This document shows positions 1 to 8,744 of a DNA stretch of 64,000 nt, piece after piece. The notes below the pieces were generated by a model. The model saw nothing but the letters and a program-made list of their open reading frames with translations, did no database searches and was not told the DNA's origin. A program made the position numbers and the translations under genes. Location: positions 3,847,502 through 3,911,501 of the forward strand of contig NZ_CP070356.1 of NCBI RefSeq assembly GCF_016919445.1, written 5' to 3'. The first letter of the stretch is position 1. Every line of letters begins with the position of its first letter. The stretch is from Pseudomonas sp. PDNC002 (GTDB lineage Bacteria > Pseudomonadota > Gammaproteobacteria > Pseudomonadales > Pseudomonadaceae).

Positions 1-222
1 GAGGTGTTCTGCGCGTCCTACACCAACTTCTACCTGGCCAACGGTGCTGTGATCATGCCGGCCTACGGCATCGCTGCCGACGACGAAGCCGCTGCCGTGC
101 TGGCCCGCGCCTTCCCCGGCCGCGAAGTGGTGCCGGTACGCATCAACAACCTGGCCCACGGTGGCGGCGGCGTGCACTGCATCACCCAGCAGCAGCCGGC
201 CTGGCCGCTGGGAGGACTGTGA
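1..222 (+). CDS. aguA: Agmatine deiminase, C-terminal end (cut by window start)
   Basis: The reading frame is open from the first base and ends at TGA 220-222, so only the last 73 codons are present. The segment ends in a glycine-rich GGGGVHC motif; its cysteine (within HCITQ) is the expected active-site nucleophile of the agmatine deiminase / peptidylarginine-deiminase-like fold. Family role: agmatine + water to N-carbamoylputrescine + ammonia, in the cytoplasm. The next gene encodes the enzyme for the following step and starts inside this stop codon, which supports the call. The N-terminus is not visible, so a leader cannot be excluded. Confidence 0.9.
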   Translation, partial: EVFCASYTNFYLANGAVIMPAYGIAADDEAAAVLARAFPGREVVPVRINNLAHGGGGVHCITQQQPAWPLGGL

Positions 223-1124
223 TGAGCAAGCTGACTGTCGCCGTGTTGCAGTTCTCCTGCAGCTGGGACCTGCCGCGCAACCTTGCCGAAGCCGAGCGCC
301 ACGTGCGCGCGGCGGCGGCCGCCGGAGCAAGGCTGATCCTCCTGCCCGAGCTGTTCGCCACGCCGTACTTCTGCATCGAGCAGGACCACGTCCACCTCGC
401 GCTGGCCCAACCCTACGACGACAGCCCGCTGCTGCAGCGCTTCGCCAGCCTGGCGGCGGAACTGAACGTGGTGCTGCCGATCAGCTGGTTCGAGCGCGCC
501 GGCAACGCCTACTTCAACTCGCTGACCGTGGCCGACGCCGATGGCAGCCTGCTCGGCGTGTACCGCAAGACGCACATCCCCAACGCCATCGGCTACCAGG
601 AGAAGGAGTATTTCAGCCCCGGCGATACCGGCTTCCGCGTCTGGGACACCGCCGTCGGCCGCATCGGCGTGGGTATCTGCTGGGACCAGTGGTTCCCCGA
701 GACCGCCCGCTGCCTGGCGTTGCAGGGCGCGGAGCTGCTGCTGTTCCCCACCGCCATCGGCTCCGAGCCGGGCGCGGAACAACTGGACTCCCGCGATCAC
801 TGGCAGACCGCCCAGCGTGGCCATGCCGCCGCCAACCTGCTGCCGGTGCTGGCGGCCAATCGTATCGGCGAGGAAGTGGCGCCCAGCGACGACGCGCTGC
901 GCATGCGCTTCTACGGCTCGTCCTTCATCACCGACCACAAGGGCGCGCTGCTGGCCGAGGCCGGGCGCAACGAAGCCGCCGTACTGGTGCAGGAGCTGGA
1001 CCTGAACCTGGCCCGCGAAGAACGCCTGACCTGGGGCGTCTACCGCGACCGCCGCCCGGAAATGTACGGCCCTCTGCTCGGCCTCGACGGCCGCCACCTG
1101 CACCCACGCTGGCAAGGAGTCTGA
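222..1124 (+). CDS. aguB: N-carbamoylputrescine amidohydrolase (nitrilase superfamily)
   Basis: This 300-aa carbon-nitrogen hydrolase has the full catalytic triad: Glu43 in LPELF, Lys116 in YRKTHIP and Cys153 in GICWDQWFPE. Those contexts are typical of N-carbamoylputrescine amidase, which converts N-carbamoylputrescine to putrescine, CO2 and ammonia. The ATG at 222 is chosen because it overlaps the aguA stop (TGATG) and has GGAGG just upstream; an in-frame GTG at 219 would only add one residue. With the preceding gene it completes agmatine to putrescine. Related beta-ureidopropionases look similar, but the agmatine deiminase neighbours settle the substrate. Confidence 0.93.
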   Translation: MSKLTVAVLQFSCSWDLPRNLAEAERHVRAAAAAGARLILLPELFATPYFCIEQDHVHLALAQPYDDSPLLQRFASLAAELNVVLPISWFERAGNAYFNSLTVADADGSLLGVYRKTHIPNAIGYQEKEYFSPGDTGFRVWDTAVGRIGVGICWDQWFPETARCLALQGAELLLFPTAIGSEPGAEQLDSRDHWQTAQRGHAAANLLPVLAANRIGEEVAPSDDALRMRFYGSSFITDHKGALLAEAGRNEAAVLVQELDLNLAREERLTWGVYRDRRPEMYGPLLGLDGRHLHPRWQGV

Positions 1125-1126
1125 CC

Positions 1127-2227
1127 ATGAACAAGCACCTGCTGATCGGCGCGCTGGGGTTGTCCCTGGCGTGCGTCCTGCAACCGGCCGTGGCGGAGGA
1201 GGAGAAGGTCCTGCGCCTGTTCAACTGGGCGGACTACTTCGCCCCCGACACCCTGGCGAATTTCACCAAGGAAACCGGCATCCGCGTCATCTACGACGTG
1301 ATGGACAGCAGCGAGACGCTGGAAGCCAAGATGATGGCCGGGCACAGCGGCTACGACCTGGTCTTCCCCGGCGACACCGTGGCCGAGCGGCTGATGCGCG
1401 CTGGCGCCCTGCAGAAGCTCGACGACAGCAAGCTGACGCAGCTGGCCGACATCGAGTCGGGCCTGCAGACGCTGCAGACCAAGTACCCGTACTCGCGCCA
1501 CGCGGTGGTGCCTTATACCTGGGGCAGCATCGGCGTGACCTACAACCAGGCGAAGATCGAGCAGCGCATGCCCGGCGCGCCGGTGAACAGCCTGGACATG
1601 CTGTTCAAGCCGGACGTCGCCAAGCGTTTCGCCGATTGCGGCATCTCCATGATCGACTCGCCGGACGAAGTGCTGGCCGTGGTGCTCAACTACCTCGGCC
1701 GCGACCCGCGCAGCGGCAAGCCGCAGGACCTGGCGGACGCCCTGGCGCTGCTCAACGGCATCCGTCCGTACATCCGCAAGTTCCAGTCGCAGCCGGTCAC
1801 CCAGCTGGTCAATGGCGACCTGTGCCTGTCACTGGGCTACAGCGGCGACGTCACCCAGTCGCAGCGGGCGGCCGACGAGGCGAAGAAGCCTGAGCGCTTC
1901 GAGTACCGCGTCCCGCGCGAAGGCACCTCGGTATGGATGGACACCATGGCCATTCCCGTCGACGCGCCGCACCCGGAATACGCCTACGCGCTGATCAACT
2001 ACCTGATGCGTCCGGAAGTGATGGCAGCGATCAGCAACGCCACCGGTTACCCGACCTCCAACGCCAAGGCGCGACCGATGGTCGAGGCGAGCATGCGCGA
2101 CAACCCGGACATCTATCTTGATGAGAAGGCCTACGCGCGGCTGTTCCCCGGCAAGGACATTCCCCAGCGCGACATGCGCGCGCGGATGCGCACCTGGACC
2201 AGTTTCAAGACCGGCACCGGCGGTTGA
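1127..2227 (+). CDS. Periplasmic polyamine-binding protein (PotF/SpuD-type)
   Basis: 366 aa with a clear Sec signal peptide (MNKHLLIGALGLSLACVL...AVA) followed by LRLFNWADYFAPDTLANFTKETGI, the N-terminal signature of spermidine/putrescine-binding proteins. Other conserved blocks are PYTWGSIGVTYN and LCLSLGYSGDV. It would deliver a polyamine, or possibly agmatine, to an ABC importer. No permease or ATPase genes are adjacent, so it must use a remote transporter or act as a sensor. It follows aguB by 2 bp and precedes another agmatine deiminase, so it lies in the agmatine operon. Ligand specificity is inferred. Confidence 0.88.
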   Translation: MNKHLLIGALGLSLACVLQPAVAEEEKVLRLFNWADYFAPDTLANFTKETGIRVIYDVMDSSETLEAKMMAGHSGYDLVFPGDTVAERLMRAGALQKLDDSKLTQLADIESGLQTLQTKYPYSRHAVVPYTWGSIGVTYNQAKIEQRMPGAPVNSLDMLFKPDVAKRFADCGISMIDSPDEVLAVVLNYLGRDPRSGKPQDLADALALLNGIRPYIRKFQSQPVTQLVNGDLCLSLGYSGDVTQSQRAADEAKKPERFEYRVPREGTSVWMDTMAIPVDAPHPEYAYALINYLMRPEVMAAISNATGYPTSNAKARPMVEASMRDNPDIYLDEKAYARLFPGKDIPQRDMRARMRTWTSFKTGTGG

Positions 2228-2237
2228 GGAGGCGAGG

Positions 2238-3341
2238 ATGATGACACGCAGGAACCTGCTCGGCACCGGCATCACGCTGGCCGCCGGGCTCGGCCTGGGG
2301 TTGGGGCGCGTCGCCCTGGCCTCGGGCAAGTGGTACATGCCTGACGAACACCGCAAGCAGGAGCGGGTGTTCGTCGCCTATGCGGCGAGCGCCGACGTCT
2401 GGGAAGACATCGCCCCGGACGTCAACGCCACCGTGGCGCGGCTGGCCCGCGCCATTGCCGAGTTCCAGCCGGTGACGGTGCTCTGCCGGCCGGAGCAGCA
2501 GGCGGAGGCCAAGCGTGCCTGCGGTGGGCAGAACGTCGACTTCCTGCCGGTGCCGGTGGATGACATCTGGGTACGTGACTACGGCGGTTGCTTCCTGGTC
2601 AACGATGCGCCGGGCGGCCTGGCGCTGGCCGACTTCAACTTCAATGGCTGGGGCGGCAAGCAGCACGCCGAGCGCGACCGTGAAGTGTCGGCGGCGCTGG
2701 CCGAGGACCTGGAGGCCAAGGCCATCGTCAGCGAGCTGTGCGGCGAGGGCGGCGGCATCGAGGTCGATGGCCACGGCACGGCGATCTTCACCGAGAGCTG
2801 CTGGGTCAACGACAACCGCAATCCTGGCTGGTCGCGTCCTCGCGTCGAGGCCGAACTCAAGCGCATGCTGGGGCTGCGCAAGGTGATCTGGCTGCCGGGC
2901 ATCCGTGGCAAGGACATCACCGATGCGCACGTGGACTTCTACGCGCGCTTCGTCGAGCCGGGCGTGGTGGTGGTCAATCTGGACAATGATCCGCAGTCCT
3001 ATGACCACGCTGTCACCCGTCGCCACCTGGAGATCCTCAAGACCGCCACGGATGCCGATGGCCGCCCGCTGAAGCTGCACACGCTGCCGCCGCCGATGAA
3101 GTCCAAGCCAAGCGCATTCAACCGCGACAATCCGGACTTCGCCGCCGGCTATATCAACTACCTGCCAGTGAACGGCGGGGTGATCGCGCCGAAGTTTGGC
3201 GATCCGGCGGCGGACGAGCATTGCCATGCGTTGCTCAGCGAGCTGTACCCGGACCGGGAGATCGTGCAGTTGAACATCGACCCGATTGCTGCCGGTGGCG
3301 GTGGCATCCACTGCGTGACGTTGCAGATGCCGGCGGTTTAG
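2238..3341 (+). CDS. Agmatine deiminase paralogue with twin-arginine-like leader
   Basis: 367 aa. The N-terminus MMTRRNLLGTGITLAAGLGL carries a T-R-R-N-L-L motif followed by a hydrophobic stretch, as in Tat export signals; mature agmatine deiminase sequence begins near KWYMPDEHRKQERVFVAY. Conserved blocks include the WVRDYGG substrate loop (DIWVRDYGG), GGGIEVDG, and terminal GGGGIHCVTLQ with catalytic Cys359. ATG 2238 follows GGAGGCGAGG and starts 10 bp after the binding-protein stop. The set suggests that agmatine is converted to N-carbamoylputrescine in the periplasm by this enzyme and in the cytoplasm by the first aguA. Export is inferred from the leader. Confidence 0.88.
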   Translation: MMTRRNLLGTGITLAAGLGLGLGRVALASGKWYMPDEHRKQERVFVAYAASADVWEDIAPDVNATVARLARAIAEFQPVTVLCRPEQQAEAKRACGGQNVDFLPVPVDDIWVRDYGGCFLVNDAPGGLALADFNFNGWGGKQHAERDREVSAALAEDLEAKAIVSELCGEGGGIEVDGHGTAIFTESCWVNDNRNPGWSRPRVEAELKRMLGLRKVIWLPGIRGKDITDAHVDFYARFVEPGVVVVNLDNDPQSYDHAVTRRHLEILKTATDADGRPLKLHTLPPPMKSKPSAFNRDNPDFAAGYINYLPVNGGVIAPKFGDPAADEHCHALLSELYPDREIVQLNIDPIAAGGGGIHCVTLQMPAV

Positions 3342-3413
3342 CGGTCAGGGCTGATTGGCTCGCTCCTACGAAATCGATGACATCGTGGACCCGGTGTGCA
3401 GCTCAGCCAGAAA

Positions 3414-3484
3414 GTAGGGCGCATAACGCCCCAGGCGTTATCCGCCTTTTCGGCGCATAACCCGTTCCGGGTTATGCGCCCTAC
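3414..3484. repeat. 71-bp compound palindrome between convergent genes
   Basis: The outer arms GTAGGGCGCATAAC (3414-3427) and GTTATGCGCCCTAC (3471-3484) are perfect 14-bp inverted repeats. Between them each arm can form its own smaller hairpin (ATAACGCC-CCA-GGCGTTAT and CATAACCCG-TTCC-GGGTTATG). It sits between the stops of the Tat-leader agmatine deiminase and the sirtuin gene. It may act as a bidirectional terminator and looks like a dispersed Pseudomonas intergenic repeat. Confidence 0.8.
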
Positions 3485-3496
3485 AGAGTGGTGGAA

Positions 3497-4261
3497 TCAG
3501 TGCTCGGCGAAAGCCGAGTTCAGCAAAGCTGGCAGGGCATTACCCGCCGCGCTGGCGAGAGCGAAGTCGCGTTCGCCGTGCAGCGGGCCCGGTGCGGGGT
3601 TGATGTGCAGGATGGTCGCCCCGGCGCGCCAGGCGACCTGCGGGACTTCGGCCGCCGGGTAGACCACGCCGGAGGTGCCCACGGAGATCAGCAGGTCGCA
3701 GTCTTCGGCGGCCTGGAAGGCGTGGCTGATGGCATTCACCGGCAGGCTCTCGCCGAACCACACCACCCCGGGGCGCAGCGGGCCGCCGCAATGGAGGCAG
3801 GTCGGCGGTTGCACGCGGCGGCCGGCTTCGGATTCGTCCGGTACGGGTAGCGGCGCATCCGGTTCGCGCTGGCATTTGAAGCAGCGCGGGCGCTCCAGCT
3901 GGCCGTGCAGGTGGGTGACGTCGTGGCTGCCGGCGCGCTCGTGGAGGTCGTCGACGTTTTGGGTGATCAGCGTAAGCCTGGGCACCTTGTTTGCCAGAGC
4001 GGCGATGGCCCGGTGTGCGGGATTGGGCTGTGCGCGATGCACGATGCTGCGCCGCCACTGGTACCAGCCCCAGACCAGCGCCGGGTCGGCACGGAAGGCT
4101 TCGGCAGTGGCGAGGGAGGCGGCGTCGAAGCGTTCCCAGAGGCCGGTAAGACGGTCGCGGAAAGTGGGGATTCCGCTCTCGGCGGATACTCCCGCACCGG
4201 TGAACACCACCAGGTGGCGGGCGTTGCGCAGGGCTTCCAGCAGTGTGGAGTCGAAGATCAC
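3497..4261 (-). CDS. Sir2-family NAD-dependent protein deacylase
   Basis: 254 aa with the canonical sirtuin motifs: GAGVSAESGIPTFRD (NAD binding, near residue 22), TQNVDDLHERAG, catalytic His in LHGQLER, two zinc-binding CxxC pairs (CFKC and CLHC), and VGTSGVVYPAAE. It removes acetyl or other acyl groups from lysines using NAD in the cytoplasm. The ATG at 4261 overlaps the stop of the upstream diguanylate cyclase gene (ATGA), so the two are translationally coupled. Length and motif order match CobB-like class II/III sirtuins; acyl preference cannot be read. Confidence 0.93.
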   Translation of the reverse strand: MIFDSTLLEALRNARHLVVFTGAGVSAESGIPTFRDRLTGLWERFDAASLATAEAFRADPALVWGWYQWRRSIVHRAQPNPAHRAIAALANKVPRLTLITQNVDDLHERAGSHDVTHLHGQLERPRCFKCQREPDAPLPVPDESEAGRRVQPPTCLHCGGPLRPGVVWFGESLPVNAISHAFQAAEDCDLLISVGTSGVVYPAAEVPQVAWRAGATILHINPAPGPLHGERDFALASAAGNALPALLNSAFAEH

Positions 4262-5781
4262 GGGTTTGCTCCTTGCCGCGTCGGCGCCCGCTCCAGGCGG
4301 TTGCGGCCGGCCGCCTTGGCGCGGTACAGCGCGCGGTCGGCGGCTTCGATGAGGGCTTGCGGACTGCTGTCGCTGCCACCGGGCAGGGTGGCGATGCCGA
4401 TGCTCGCGGTGATGCGCCCCACTGGGCTGCCGACATGGGCCAGGTTGGCCTGCAGCAGGCGCTGCATGAATTGCTCGGCGACGGCCAGCGCGCCGTCGCC
4501 GTCAGTATTGGGCAGGATCACCGCCAGCTCCTCGCCGCCGTAGCGCGCGGCAAGGTCGCCAGGGCGCCGCACGCTGTCGGCGAGGATGCGGCCGATGCGT
4601 CGCAGGCAGTCGTCGCCGGCGGGGTGGCCGTAGGTGTCGTTGAAGCGCTTGAAGTGGTCGATGTCGATCAGCAGCAGGCTCAGCGGCGCGCGCTCGCGCT
4701 GGGCGCGACGCAATTCGGCGACGAGGTGGTCGTCGAAGGCGCGGCGGTTTTCAAGCCCGGTGAGCGGGTCGCGGGAGGCGAGCACTTCCAGCTGGCGGTT
4801 GGCCTTGAGCAGGTCTTCACGGGCGTCGCGCAACAGTCGTTCGGTAGCGATGCGGCGCTGGATGGCGAGAATCAGCAGGCTGCCGATGACGACGATGACC
4901 ATCAGCAGGCCGAAGGCGATGGCCACCGTGCGCAGGGCGTCGGCGCGCCAGGCGTCGAGGGCTTCGTCCTTGCCCAGGGCGACGGAGGTCACCAGCGGAT
5001 AACGCTCGTTCTTGCGGAAGGCGTAGATGCGCTCGATGCCATCCAGCGAGGAGGCGAAGGTCGCGCTGCCGACGGTGGTGTTTTCCAGATACCGGGTGAA
5101 GATCGGCGAGCGCGAGAGTACGCGGCCCATGTCGCTCTCGCGGAAGGGATAGCGCACCAGCACCTGGCCGTTGCTGGTGGCTACGCCGATGGCACCGGTG
5201 GCACCGATGTCGATCTTGCCGAACAGCCGCAGGAAGTCCTGCACGCCGAGGGCGGCGACGATGACGCCGGCGAACTTGCCCTGGGCATCGTTGTAACGGC
5301 GGCTGACGGTTATGACCCAGGTGCCGGTGGAGCGGCTATGGATCGGCTCGCCGATGTAGGCGTCCAGCGAGGGATTGTCGCGATGGTGGATGAAGAAGGC
5401 GCGGTCGGCGCTGTTGGAACCCGGCGGGAAGCGCCCGGTGGAGGTCATCAACCAGTTGCCCTGGGCGTCGTAAATGCCGATGCCGTCCAGTTGGCCGAGC
5501 AGGTGTTGCTGGCGCTGCACCAGGTCGTTCAGCCGTTGCAGCTGGGGGGCGCCGGGCCCCTCGTGCTCCAGGCGTTCGGCCAGGCCCAGCAGGAGCATGG
5601 AGCTCTGGGTGACGATGCCTTCGACATAGGTGTCCAGCGCCTGGGTGAGGTTCAGGTTGTGCGTGGTGGCTTCGGCCAGCGTGCGCTCGCGGGCGGACCA
5701 TAGCTCCCAGGCGGTGGCCGTGGCCAGGGTGAGGCCGATGATCGACAGCAGGAGGAAGGCAAGGCGGATGTCGCGTTTCAC
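4258..5781 (-). CDS. Membrane diguanylate cyclase with periplasmic sensor domain (dCACHE-like)
   Basis: About 507 aa. One transmembrane helix (LAFLLLSIIGLTLATATAW) is followed by a roughly 270-residue extracytoplasmic region of double-CACHE character (e.g. PSLDAYIGEPIHSRSTGTW), a second helix (AIAFGLLMVIVVIGSLLILAI) and a C-terminal GGDEF domain whose active-site loop reads GGEEL, a functional variant. It should make cyclic-di-GMP in response to a periplasmic ligand. I prefer the GTG at 5781 because it places the helix at residue 5 and has GAGG upstream; an ATG at 5832 would add 17 residues. It overlaps the sirtuin gene by 4 bp. Confidence 0.88.
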   Translation of the reverse strand: MKRDIRLAFLLLSIIGLTLATATAWELWSARERTLAEATTHNLNLTQALDTYVEGIVTQSSMLLLGLAERLEHEGPGAPQLQRLNDLVQRQQHLLGQLDGIGIYDAQGNWLMTSTGRFPPGSNSADRAFFIHHRDNPSLDAYIGEPIHSRSTGTWVITVSRRYNDAQGKFAGVIVAALGVQDFLRLFGKIDIGATGAIGVATSNGQVLVRYPFRESDMGRVLSRSPIFTRYLENTTVGSATFASSLDGIERIYAFRKNERYPLVTSVALGKDEALDAWRADALRTVAIAFGLLMVIVVIGSLLILAIQRRIATERLLRDAREDLLKANRQLEVLASRDPLTGLENRRAFDDHLVAELRRAQRERAPLSLLLIDIDHFKRFNDTYGHPAGDDCLRRIGRILADSVRRPGDLAARYGGEELAVILPNTDGDGALAVAEQFMQRLLQANLAHVGSPVGRITASIGIATLPGGSDSSPQALIEAADRALYRAKAAGRNRLERAPTRQGANP

Positions 5782-5889
5782 ACTGGCCTCGTTGGGTCGG
5801 TCCCTGTGGCGGTTGCCACGCGCCGCGGACATCGCCCGGCAGCAGACCAGGAAGATGCCGGCCGCGCGCGCCGGGTTACGTGTCGTTCG

Positions 5890-7083
5890 TCAGACGCCTT
5901 GCAGCGCGCTGAGTTGCACACGGTTACGACCGTTCTGCTTGGCGAAGTACAGGTGCCGGTCGCAACGCGCCAGCAGCTCGCGCGGCTCGCTCAGGTCGTG
6001 CTCATTGGCCATCGCCGCCCCCAGGCTGATGGTCAGGTGGCGCAGGCTGTCGGGCCGGTAGAGATGCTCGATGCCCAGGTTGGCCACCTGCTCGCGCAGC
6101 CGTTCGGCGACGCAGCGCAAGTCCTCGGCGTTGGTCGCTTCCAGCAGGATGGCGAACTCTTCTCCGCCATAACGATAGACGTTCGCCCGCCCGCCACGCA
6201 GGGTGCTGACCAGGCATTCGGCAACCTGGCACAGGCAGCGGTCGCCGGCCTGGTGGCCATAGTGGTCGTTGTAGGGTTTGAAGTAGTCGATGTCGGCCAT
6301 CAGCAGGGCGAACGGACGGCCATGGGCGCGCATGCCGTGCCAGCTCTCGTTGAGCTGCAGGTCCAGGGCACGACGATTGCCCACGCCCGTGAGGCCGTCG
6401 GTGGCGGCCAGTTCCTGCAGGCGCAGGTTGAGCGAGGCGAGTTCTGCGCGCTGGCGGCGCTCCTCGAGGTCGGCGAGGAATGCCTGGCGCACGCCCTTGA
6501 TGTTGGTCCAACTGATGAACAGGCTGAACAGCGCGATGGGCAGGTAGACCAGGGTGAAGATCAGCAGCGGCTTGGTGGCGCCGTCGTGGATCAGCCAGAC
6601 GTTGTAGAGAATGATCGCGGAGATGATCGCCGAGACCGTGACAATGCCCTTGAAGGAGTAGCGCACACCCAGGTTGCCCAGTAGCACGAAGACCACCGAG
6701 GCATAGAGGAAGAAGGGCACGTCGGGCGAGGCGCTGCGCTTGAGCAGCTCGAACCAGGCGATGGTGGAGATGATGTCGTGCACCGGCATCAGCAGGTCCA
6801 TCACCAGCACGCTGCGGCTGAAGCGGAACACCAGGAAGATGTTGATCAGGCCGATCAGGCTCAGGCCGGAACGCAGGAGCAGCGATTCCCTGGCCATGTC
6901 GGGGATCAGCAGGGCATCGGCCAGGACATAGGAGTCGTAGGCCGCCATGGCGATGAAGTTGATCGCCAGCAGGAAACGCCGGTAGTGCTGGACCACGTAC
7001 GCCTTGTAGGCATCCTGCAGGCGCGGCGGAATTCTCCCCTGGGACTGCCGGGGAGGAACAGCGGGAAACTCGGGTGCGGTCAT
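5890..7083 (-). CDS. Multi-spanning membrane diguanylate cyclase
   Basis: About 397 aa. Roughly five to six hydrophobic segments in the first 215 residues (for example YASVVFVLLGNLGV, IVTVSAIISAIILYNVWLI, LLIFTLVYLPIALFSLFI) precede a short linker and a GGDEF domain with the intact GGEEF signature. Predicted role: cyclic-di-GMP synthesis at the inner membrane under an unknown stimulus. The ATG at 7083 (MTAPEFPAVP) is chosen over an upstream ATG at 7197 because the extra 38 residues are not membrane-like. It lies 108 bp upstream of the other cyclase on the same strand. Confidence 0.87.
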   Translation of the reverse strand: MTAPEFPAVPPRQSQGRIPPRLQDAYKAYVVQHYRRFLLAINFIAMAAYDSYVLADALLIPDMARESLLLRSGLSLIGLINIFLVFRFSRSVLVMDLLMPVHDIISTIAWFELLKRSASPDVPFFLYASVVFVLLGNLGVRYSFKGIVTVSAIISAIILYNVWLIHDGATKPLLIFTLVYLPIALFSLFISWTNIKGVRQAFLADLEERRQRAELASLNLRLQELAATDGLTGVGNRRALDLQLNESWHGMRAHGRPFALLMADIDYFKPYNDHYGHQAGDRCLCQVAECLVSTLRGGRANVYRYGGEEFAILLEATNAEDLRCVAERLREQVANLGIEHLYRPDSLRHLTISLGAAMANEHDLSEPRELLARCDRHLYFAKQNGRNRVQLSALQGV

Positions 7084-7296
7084 CGAGAGTGGGAGCCTGT
7101 GTCTGCCATCCAGGGCGAATGCTGGCCAAGGGCTAGAGTAGGGTGCGGCACCATTGCCGTCCAGCGGGGCGATGCATGGGGTGTGGCAAATCTTCACTCG
7201 CCTGGGATTGGTCCTTCACCGATGGCTGTAAATGGATCTTTATAGGGTGCCAATGCGGCGGCATGATGACTGCACCACCTGATGTCGAGGCTTTAC

Positions 7297-7917
7297 ATGT
7301 ACGTACCTGCGCATTTCGAGGAAACCCGGCCGGATGAGTTGCACCGGCTGATCCGCGAGTATCCCCTGGGCATCCTGGTCACCGGCCACGACGGCCTGCT
7401 GGACGCCAATCACCTGCCGTTCGAACTGGAACTGGCCGGCGAGAAGCCGCTGCTGCGCGCCCACGTCGCCCGCAACAATCCGGTGTGGCAGGACGCGGAC
7501 GGCGAGGAGGTGCTGGTCATCTTCCGTGGCGAGCACGCCTATGTGTCGCCCAACTGGTACCCGAGCAAGCACGAGGCGCACCGCCAGGTGCCGACCTGGA
7601 ACTACCAGGTGGTCCACGTGCGCGGCTGTCTGAAGGTGATGGACGAGGAGCGCTTCGTGCGCGGCGTGGTCGGCCGCCTGACCCGCACGCACGAGGCCGG
7701 CGAGGAACGCCCCTGGAAGATGAGCGACTCCACCCCGGAATTCATCAGCGGCATGCTGGCGAACATCGTCGGCATCGAGGTGGAGATCAGCGAGATCGTC
7801 GGCAAGTCCAAGCTCAGCCAGAACAAGGAAGACCGGGATCGGCTGGGCGCCGCCGAGCGGCTGGAGCAACTCGGCAGCTCGGAGCTTTCCGCGGCGATGC
7901 GGTCGGCAAAGGAATAG
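7297..7917 (+). CDS. FMN-binding PaiB-family protein
   Basis: 206 aa beginning MYVPAHFEETRPDELHRLI. The blocks ILVTGHDGLLDANHLPFELE, VLVIFRGEHAYVSPNWYPSK and VPTWNYQVVHVRG are typical of the PaiB / FMN-binding split-barrel family, described in Bacillus as a negative regulator and elsewhere as a probable flavin-dependent enzyme. The ATG at 7297 is selected for its GAGG with a 7-nt spacer rather than the ATG at 7282. Transcribed divergently from the cyclase at 7083. Physiological role here unknown. Confidence 0.9.
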   Translation: MYVPAHFEETRPDELHRLIREYPLGILVTGHDGLLDANHLPFELELAGEKPLLRAHVARNNPVWQDADGEEVLVIFRGEHAYVSPNWYPSKHEAHRQVPTWNYQVVHVRGCLKVMDEERFVRGVVGRLTRTHEAGEERPWKMSDSTPEFISGMLANIVGIEVEISEIVGKSKLSQNKEDRDRLGAAERLEQLGSSELSAAMRSAKE

Positions 7918-7958
7918 GGGCAACTGTCTTCTTCAGGGAAGTCCGTAGCGATACATCT

Positions 7959-8065
7959 CCCTCACCCCAGCCCTCTCCCAGAGGGAGAGGGGGCAGTCCG
8001 AGCCGACTGACGCGATGGTTTCATCCTGCACCTGACGGTTTCCTCTCCCTGAGAGAGGGTGAGGG
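7959..8065. repeat. GC-rich dispersed repeat, copy 1
   Basis: Bounded by inverted ends CCCTCACCCCAGCCCTCTCC and GAGAGGGTGAGGG. Related copies occur at 8745-8887, 32131-32246 and 50738-50852, all between genes. The left flank (AACTGTCTTCTTCAGGGAA near 7922) is also conserved in copies 3 and 4. The 363-bp gap 7918-8280 contains this repeat plus the inverted pair at 8088-8232 and nothing gene-like. Confidence 0.8.
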
Positions 8066-8087
8066 CGGCCCAAGCAGAGAGGCATCT

Positions 8088-8232
8088 CGTAGGAGCGGAC
8101 TCCGTCCGCGATTGCTTCCAGGCAGCTTCCTAGCTGGATCGCGCAGAGACTCCGCTCCCAAGGGGCGCATTGGCACCTGTTTGTCGCATCGGCGCTGCCG
8201 GGAGCCAATCGCGGATGACGTCCGCTCCTACG
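8088..8232. repeat. REP doublet (REPIN-like)
   Basis: CGTAGGAGCGGACTCCGTCC begins at 8088 and continues through GCGATTG; its inverted partner CAATCGCGG...TCCGCTCCTACG runs 8206-8232. Two REP-like units facing each other about 90 bp apart make a REPIN-type element. The same unit recurs as a doublet at 50619-50713. Confidence 0.75.
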
Positions 8233-8280
8233 CTCCCGGATGATTCGTGCGGCGGTTGCAGGAGCGGGCCACGCCTGCGA

Positions 8281-8694
8281 TCAGAAGCCGCCCAGCAGAT
8301 CGTGCGAATCCAGCAGGCGCCAGGCGATTTCCGGATTCTTATCCAGGCCCCGGCGAATCGCGGCGGGGATGGCCTGGCGGGTTTTGCGGCAGAGGCCGGG
8401 CTGCTCGTCGAAGGCGAACTCGATGCCGCGCATGGTGCGCACTTCGTTGAAGCCCGGGGCGATGTGCAGGCGGATGCCGAGCTGGTCAAAGAGCTTCTGT
8501 TGCAGATGCTCGAGGTCGGCCAGGTCCTTGAGATTTTCCAGGCGCTCCAGCAGGCGCTGCTCTTCGTGCCGGGTCAGCAGCAGGATGCGCAGGTCGGCGT
8601 TGGGGTCGGCCAGCAGCCGCTCCCGGTCGCAGTCGCAGGCACCGGGTGGGCATTGCTGGCGGAGTGGGGGAGTGGTGGGCATGCTCCCGATCAT
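8281..8694 (-). CDS. Conserved hypothetical protein, 137 aa
   Basis: I do not recognise a named family. The protein has an N-terminal cysteine cluster (CPPGACDCDRERLL) followed by a helical, charged region (RHEEQRLLERLENLKDLADLEHLQQKLFDQLGI) and ends IAWRLLDSHDLLGGF. There is no signal peptide or membrane segment. The C-x4-C-x-C cluster could bind metal, but this is only a visual impression. The start could be ATG 8694 or ATG 8682, neither with a strong ribosome site. It is flanked by repeats on both sides. Its coherent, non-random protein composition supports a real gene. Confidence 0.65.
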   Translation of the reverse strand: MIGSMPTTPPLRQQCPPGACDCDRERLLADPNADLRILLLTRHEEQRLLERLENLKDLADLEHLQQKLFDQLGIRLHIAPGFNEVRTMRGIEFAFDEQPGLCRKTRQAIPAAIRRGLDKNPEIAWRLLDSHDLLGGF

Positions 8695-8744
8695 AGCGGG
8701 GGATCGGGGAATTGCGCAGGGGCAGATCTGTTTGTGGCCTGCGG

